11,146 bases of DNA from CBDUQI01 sp965369325 (GTDB lineage: Bacteria; Pseudomonadota; Gammaproteobacteria; Steroidobacterales; JBCBZW01). Shown in pieces: positions 8,401 to 11,146 of this stretch. The stretch is taken from contig CBDUQI010000196.1 in the NCBI GenBank assembly GCA_965369325.1, positions 1-11,146 on the forward strand, given 5' to 3'. Both the position numbers and the translations under genes were made by a program. Under the pieces are notes generated by a model. That model did no database searches. It was not told where the DNA came from and saw only the letters and a program-made list of their open reading frames with translations. Position 1 is the stretch's first letter, and every line of letters starts with the position of its first letter.

Positions 8401-8918
8401 TCCTGCAAGCCGTCCAGCAGCTGCACCTCGCACGGGCTCTCGCCGGTATACGTCAGCTCACTCTCGCGGACAAAGCCGTAGGCATCGCTGCTTGACCAGG
8501 TGTAACGGAACACCAGTTGTAGGTCATCGTTAATCTCCTCAAACAGCAGCTTGTTGCCAAGAAAGCTCTTGTACAGGTTGCGCCGTGTGATGAAGCGCCG
8601 GTCGTGCGCCCGATTGAACGGTTCCCATACGTGCGAGTGACCATCGCGTTGCACGCGTAACAGCGTTTTGCTGCCGGTGTTTGCCGCGCTGTCGTAGATC
8701 TTATCCACGGTTGTGTACGGGAACAACGCGGTCTCCGGCGAGACCCGCCCGGCGGTGAGACCACCATTGGATGCGATGAACATCCAGTGGTCGCTGTCTG
8801 ACACCAGGCTGATAAAAAATGGTGACATCTTATCGACGTTGCTAATCGCGTAGTAGCGTTCCTCACCCAGCGTGACGAACGCGCCGGACACGGTATCTTT
8901 CAGGTTGCAGATCTGCAT
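5472..8918 (-). CDS. GH94/GH149-like oligosaccharide phosphorylase, putative
   Basis: A cytoplasmic-looking protein of 1148 residues with no signal peptide. I read it as a member of the inverting phosphorylase group built on an (alpha/alpha)6 barrel. The N-terminal ~260 residues are beta-rich, as in the beta-sandwich of that group. The barrel part contains G-N-W-R-D (458-462), a Trp-rich W-S-Y-I-G-Y-W-G-D-H segment, and P-E-W-N-D-A-N-N, with W642-N643-D644 resembling the W-N-D motif that carries the acid Asp in GH94 cellobiose/chitobiose phosphorylases. Later come GFEGVGSIYWHM (937-948) and QPGMTGQVKEE (1015-1025). The length exceeds the usual ~800 residues of GH94 and suits GH149, the beta-1,3-glucan phosphorylases of about 1100 residues. 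The likely reaction is oligosaccharide plus phosphate to sugar 1-phosphate and a shortened sugar. The neighbouring sugar symporter supports a catabolic role. Start chosen at 8918 because GGAGA lies just before it; ATG 8936, six codons upstream, has no ribosome binding site. The gene is certain; the family is a motif-based inference. Confidence 0.6.
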   Translation of the reverse strand: MQICNLKDTVSGAFVTLGEERYYAISNVDKMSPFFISLVSDSDHWMFIASNGGLTAGRVSPETALFPYTTVDKIYDSAANTGSKTLLRVQRDGHSHVWEPFNRAHDRRFITRRNLYKSFLGNKLLFEEINDDLQLVFRYTWSSSDAYGFVRESELTYTGESPCEVQLLDGLQDIMPAGTPRAMQTNSSYLVDAYKWNELEATTGLALFSLFSGISDRAEPCESLRATTVFGIGLEDSQTLLSTRQLDNFRDGQALIQEPHTRGIRGAYLLNASLALAPRASQRWRIVANVEQTQSDAVALMHALRTPLALNRAITRSVARGTDALARIMAAADGFQQTAEETVSAHHYANVMFNVMRGGIVDNQYQISARAFAQHVRLFDRNLYDRQRAMLEGLPAQLDCALLMSRVAELAEPQFERLAYEYLPITFGRRHGDPSRPWNQFAIRLTDEQGERLLSYQGNWRDIFQNWEALLFSYPAFIEHVIAKFVNASTIDGYNPYRITNEGIDWEVEDNEDPWSYIGYWGDHQIIYLQKLLELSRRFHPDRLQHLLQHRIFSYANVPYRIKPFDALLDNAKSTVEYDHALAQKIEAYVARLGNDGKLLLDTRGEVYQVNLLEKLLVPLLAKLGNLVIDGGIWLNTQRPEWNDANNALVGQGLSMVTLYYLRRYIDFLQTLLLEHPDTTQISHEVSVWLTETATALKHAVQHLGENATDARQRHQLLTDLGMAASRYRLGVYESGTLSGLTSQPLASITDLLKDAMTAIDHSIRANQRADGLYHAYNLLGLSPDRVNIDPLYPMLEGQVAVLSCGAIAPAQAVELLQAMFESDLYRPDQQSFLLYPDRQLPTFLQKNRVPAEAVEAMGLVTQMLEANDTRIIQIDAQGIYRFHPDLTNVNALNRQLDTLLAEYGEAVNVSRAPLAALYEQVFNHKAFTGRSGGMFGFEGVGSIYWHMVAKLLLAVQENFFGARAQDADVGTLDRLAQLYYRVRKGLGFNKTPAEYGAFPTDPYSHTPGHIGAQQPGMTGQVKEEVLSRFGELGVCVDRGTVRFDPALLRAREFVSSPQPLRYVDVHGHWHTLRIPVHALGFTWCQVPIVYHLGDAAAPSLTVSYDDNPPQTLADIELPRSVASELFQRSGRIARIDVHLTTRQLYTR

Positions 8919-8922
8919 CTTA

Positions 8923-8927
8923 TCTCC
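8923..8927 (-). promoter_or_regulatory. Ribosome binding site deciding the phosphorylase-like start
   Basis: GGAGA read on the minus strand ends 4 bases before ATG 8918-8916. The upstream in-frame ATG at 8936-8934 is preceded by GCCGGGTCCGT, which offers no purine-rich match at the right distance. AAAGGAG near 8966-8974 is too far away, at about 30 bases, to serve it. Confidence 0.55.
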
Positions 8928-8996
8928 GTCACTCATACGGACCCGGCGTTGGCGCCTGCTTTAAGGCTCCTTTGTATGGCCGGTATCCCAGAGGTA

Positions 8997-9019
8997 ATCG
9001 GGCTGGTCGGCAACCCGAT
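8997..9019 (-). other. Stem-loop between symporter and phosphorylase-like genes
   Basis: ATCGGG and CCCGAT form a perfect 6-bp stem around an 11-base loop, in the 115 bases that separate the symporter stop from the next start. No T-run follows on the minus strand, so it does not look like a terminator. It could be a processing or stability element that sets relative expression within an operon, or chance. Confidence 0.3.
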
Positions 9020-9033
9020 AAGTTATTCCTAAA

Positions 9034-10527
9034 TCAGGCAGGCTGCGCCAGCGGTGTGTTCGCCGTGCCACGCCGCTGCTCAAGCGTTTTTCTGGTTTCA
9101 TTCGCACGCGCTTCGGTGATCGAGAAGCTGGCGATGGCGCAAATCGCAAGCCCTGAGGCCAGGAACGGAATCAGCGCGTCAAACAATCGCAGCAAGTGCA
9201 ACGTACCGGTGCTCTGATCGCCTTCCAGCGCGACATCGAACCCGCTGACATTCAGCAGTAAGCCACCCGCTGCGATCGCGGCGGCCATACCCAGCTTAAC
9301 CACCCACCAGAAGATTGAACCGTACATGCCTTCGCGACGCTGGTGCGTCTGTAACTCATCCTCATCCACCACATCAGCGATCATTGAGGGCATGATGGTA
9401 AACAGGCCACCCAGGCCAAACGCCTGTAACGGCGCGGGCACCATCGCCAGCCACGGCACGGCCGGGTTGTAGCATACCCACTTGAGTGCATAGCCGAGCA
9501 TAGAGATGCCGATCGCGACAAAAAACGCCCGGCGTTTGCCAATTCTGGTTCCTATCCAGGTGACGATGGGGATCACCAGGAAGGTGGATGCCGCGCCCAA
9601 CGAGCCCGCGTAGCCCGCGTATTTGGCGCCCTCCACCGTATCGCCCCCGAACACGTAGTAGATGATGACGTAGAACTGGAAGGACGAGATCATGATGAAG
9701 CCGTTGAACACCAGGAAGGTGGCGGCGCACAACTTAAGAAAAGGCGCTGACTTCAGGGTGGTGGCGAAACCTTTAAAGAAACCTGCAAGGCTCCCCGTGA
9801 GCCCGGTGTCGGTGGGTTTGGGGGCACTGTCTGGCAGTCCGGCGGCGTTCACGGGATCGGCCTGCTCGGTGTGGCTGAAGCGTTCACGTAAAAACAAGGC
9901 TGGCAGGATGCCCACCACAACCGTGACGATACCAATCAGCATGGCAAGCCCGCCGGCTCCATCCACCATGTTGTCGAACAACTGCTCGTTTTGCATAAAC
10001 AGCAGAAAAAACGGTGCGATGACATAGGCCAGCTGGCCGATGAAGTTCTGTGTACCCATCAGGCGCGTACGTTCATGGTAGTCGGGCGTGAGTTCATACC
10101 CCAGCGCCACCCACGGCGTGGCGAACATGGTGTAAGCAAGATAGAAGATGATCGAGCCGGCCAGGAAGAACCAGTAGTAGAAGGACTCACTCTTACCCTC
10201 TGGCAGTTGCCAGAGCAGGGCAAAGGTGATGCCGGCCGCAATCGCACCCAAAAAGATGTACGGGCGTCTTCTGCCCCAGCGCGAGCGAGTGTTGTCGGAG
10301 ATGTACCCCATCAATGGGTCGGTTAGCGCATCAGTCAACCGGGGCAGGGCTCCTAGCAGGCCTACCAGCGCGGGATTCATGCCCAACCCCAGGTTAAGTA
10401 CGATCATCATTCCGCCGATCGAGTAGGCCAGCAGATTATTGACAAAGGCGCCCAAACCGTAAATAAGCTTGTGCGCCAAAGGGATGCGATCTTCAGGCGC
10501 AGTTTGGTAGTGACTCGCTTCACTCAT
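9034..10527 (-). CDS. GPH family (MelB-type) sugar:cation symporter
   Basis: A 497-residue inner-membrane transporter of the glycoside-pentoside-hexuronide:cation symporter family, with about twelve hydrophobic segments. The helix II signature is clear: R63-L-T-D66-A-L-T-D70-P matches MelB R52-x-x-D55-x-x-x-D59-P, the cation-coordinating site. It is followed by the loop M-G-Y-I-S-D-N-T-R-S-R-W-G-R-R-R-P (73-89). At positions matching the MelB galactoside-binding residues D19 and D124, this protein has Asn31 and Ala136, so its substrate is probably not a melibiose-like galactoside. The downstream phosphorylase-like gene suggests a short glucan or related oligosaccharide. Start chosen at ATG 10527 (MSEASHYQ): the frame stays open to 10644, but that extension would translate through the operator palindrome and adds no family-like sequence. 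The ribosome binding site is weak. It is probably the first gene of an operon with the phosphorylase-like gene, 115 bases downstream. Confidence 0.9.
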   Translation of the reverse strand: MSEASHYQTAPEDRIPLAHKLIYGLGAFVNNLLAYSIGGMMIVLNLGLGMNPALVGLLGALPRLTDALTDPLMGYISDNTRSRWGRRRPYIFLGAIAAGITFALLWQLPEGKSESFYYWFFLAGSIIFYLAYTMFATPWVALGYELTPDYHERTRLMGTQNFIGQLAYVIAPFFLLFMQNEQLFDNMVDGAGGLAMLIGIVTVVVGILPALFLRERFSHTEQADPVNAAGLPDSAPKPTDTGLTGSLAGFFKGFATTLKSAPFLKLCAATFLVFNGFIMISSFQFYVIIYYVFGGDTVEGAKYAGYAGSLGAASTFLVIPIVTWIGTRIGKRRAFFVAIGISMLGYALKWVCYNPAVPWLAMVPAPLQAFGLGGLFTIMPSMIADVVDEDELQTHQRREGMYGSIFWWVVKLGMAAAIAAGGLLLNVSGFDVALEGDQSTGTLHLLRLFDALIPFLASGLAICAIASFSITEARANETRKTLEQRRGTANTPLAQPA

Positions 10528-10566
10528 GCTTACGGACCAGAGGATGATGTGATATACCGAGGGTGC

Positions 10567-10595
10567 ATCGTCCATGAGATTGACAGCGCTGTCAA
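10567..10595 (-). promoter_or_regulatory. Candidate promoter of the symporter operon, -35 inside the operator
   Basis: On the minus strand a perfect TTGACA (10595-10590) is followed after 17 bases by GACGAT (10572-10567), which matches the -10 consensus at three of six bases. Transcription would start near 10560, giving a leader of about 33 bases to ATG 10527. An alternative -10, TATATC (10556-10551), is a better hexamer but has no good -35. Confidence 0.35.
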
Positions 10596-10596
10596 T
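10579..10596. promoter_or_regulatory. Perfect 18-bp palindrome, probable LacI-family operator
   Basis: ATTGACAGCGCTGTCAAT is identical to its own reverse complement. A central CG with TGACA half-sites is the form of many LacI-family operators that control sugar catabolism in Gammaproteobacteria; TGACA-rCGy-TGTCA sites of N-acetylglucosamine and TonB-receptor regulons in Xanthomonas are of this type. It lies 52 bases upstream of the symporter start and about 140 bases upstream of the divergent lipoprotein. It overlaps a TTGACA on each strand, so a bound repressor would block polymerase in both directions. The regulator gene is not in the window. Confidence 0.75.
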
Positions 10597-10608
10597 TCTT
10601 GCTAATAG
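10580..10608 (+). promoter_or_regulatory. Candidate + strand promoter from the same palindrome
   Basis: TTGACA at 10580-10585 is followed after exactly 17 bases by TAATAG (10603-10608), which matches the -10 consensus at three of six bases. It would fire toward the lipoprotein gene with a leader of about 120 bases. The perfect -35 is forced by palindrome symmetry, so it is weak evidence by itself. Confidence 0.25.
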
Positions 10609-10676
10609 TGACACTCGGTTGCGGCTTCCACACAAAAGTATCACTGAAGATTCTCGTGGGCTCGGCCTGTCGAGTT

Positions 10677-10708
10677 TTGACCAAGCAACGCGCGATATCG
10701 CCTATGAT
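10677..10708 (+). promoter_or_regulatory. Candidate proximal promoter of the lipoprotein gene
   Basis: TATGAT at 10703-10708 matches the -10 consensus at five of six bases. TTGACC at 10677-10682 matches the -35 at five of six, but the spacing is 20 bases, which is long. Predicted transcription from about 10715 would leave a leader of about 23 bases that includes TGGGA (10726-10730). Two small inverted repeats flank or overlap the -10: GCGATATCGC at 10692-10701, and CTATG/CATAG arms at 10702-10717. They could bind a regulator. Confidence 0.35.
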
Positions 10709-10737
10709 TTCGCATAGTTACCCCCTGGGATTTTGCC

Positions 10738-11146
10738 ATGCACTCAAAGCACCTCACGCGCCGGTTGCGCCATCTGATGACTGTCCTTACTGCGCTGGTC
10801 CTGGCCGGTTGTTTCGGGGAAGGCGACGGACCTGAGCGAATTCTGGGCACGCCTCAGGCGCCGCTCACCGGAGTGCTGGTAGACGCGGGGGTGTCTGGCG
10901 TTGCCTGGGAGACTTCCAGCGGCAGCACCGGTACTACCGATGCGCAAGGGACGTTTCAGTATTTGCCCGATGAGTCGGTGACATTCTCGATCGGCGGGAT
11001 TGAGCTCGGCACGGTTGCCGGCGCACCGATTATCACGCCGGTTGAGCTGACCGGCAGCGCCGATCCCACCGTGCAGGCCGCGTTGAATCAACTGGTCTTT
11101 TTGCAGAGCATCGATGCCGATGGCGACCCGAGCAACGGTATTACGG
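10738..11146 (+). CDS. Lipoprotein with tandem-type extracellular domain (3' partial)
   Basis: The frame is open from ATG 10738 to the window end (136 complete codons), so only the N-terminus is visible. Residues 1-24 form a lipoprotein signal: basic R-R-L-R, a hydrophobic core, and the lipobox L-A-G-C with Cys25 as the lipidated residue. Residue 26 onward (F-G-E-G-D-G) carries no Asp at +2, which favours outer-membrane sorting. From about residue 43 it has the pattern P-L-T-G-V...V-S-G-V-A-W-E-T...G-T-T-D-A-Q-G-T-F-Q-Y...V-T-F-S-I-G, ending in S-I-D-A-D-G-D-P-S-N-G-I. I recognise this as a beta-rich domain common near the N-terminus of secreted proteins in marine Gammaproteobacteria, without an assigned activity. 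GGGA at 10727-10730 is a ribosome binding site 7 bases before the ATG. Divergence from the symporter operon across the operator suggests a part in the same glycan pathway, for example surface capture or depolymerisation; that is inference. Confidence 0.85.
   Translation, partial: MHSKHLTRRLRHLMTVLTALVLAGCFGEGDGPERILGTPQAPLTGVLVDAGVSGVAWETSSGSTGTTDAQGTFQYLPDESVTFSIGGIELGTVAGAPIITPVELTGSADPTVQAALNQLVFLQSIDADGDPSNGIT

Noticed and set aside
10528..10644. 39-residue N-terminal extension of the symporter
   Set aside because: It would translate the operator palindrome as I-D-S-A-V-N and has no Shine-Dalgarno. The MelB family N-terminus begins near MSEASHYQ at 10527.

Overview
The window looks like chromosome from a marine-type, glycan-degrading gammaproteobacterium. 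This is an inference from three things: GC-rich coding sequence; a secreted protein ending in a thrombospondin type 3 plus dockerin-like calcium-binding tail of the kind common in non-cellulosomal marine Gammaproteobacteria; and a sugar-utilisation gene set under a LacI-type palindrome. No rRNA, tRNA, insertion sequence, CRISPR array or integrase gene was seen.

Layout. (1) 1-1067, + strand: the 3' end of a secreted protein with a calcium-binding C-terminus. (2) 1205-5365, + strand: a large TIR - nSTAND1 NTPase - transmembrane helix - WD40 protein. Its sensor half is a 14-blade array of nearly identical 42-residue repeats. The build is that of a bacterial NLR-like immune or cell-death receptor. 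(3) 5472-8918, - strand: a roughly 1150-residue protein with the sequence hallmarks of a GH94/GH149-type inverting oligosaccharide phosphorylase. (4) 9034-10527, - strand: a MelB-type (GPH family) cation-coupled sugar symporter, upstream of and probably co-transcribed with the phosphorylase. (5) 10738 to the window end, + strand, divergent: the 5' end of a lipoprotein with an extracellular domain.

How the parts fit. The symporter and phosphorylase-like enzyme make a coherent unit: import an oligosaccharide with a cation gradient, then cleave it with phosphate in the cytoplasm. A perfect 18-bp palindrome (10579-10596) lies in the divergent intergenic region. It has the central CG of LacI-family operators and contains a TTGACA hexamer on each strand. 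It probably controls the transporter-enzyme operon and possibly the lipoprotein, but no regulator gene is present in the window.

The TIR-STAND-WD40 gene is the most notable item. It resembles fungal HET-E/HNWD receptors in having long, homogenised 42-residue WD repeats. Its first blade carries an 18-residue tandem duplication, its TIR domain seems to lack the usual catalytic glutamate, and a membrane helix separates the NTPase from the sensor. It stands alone between sugar-utilisation genes rather than in a recognisable defence island.
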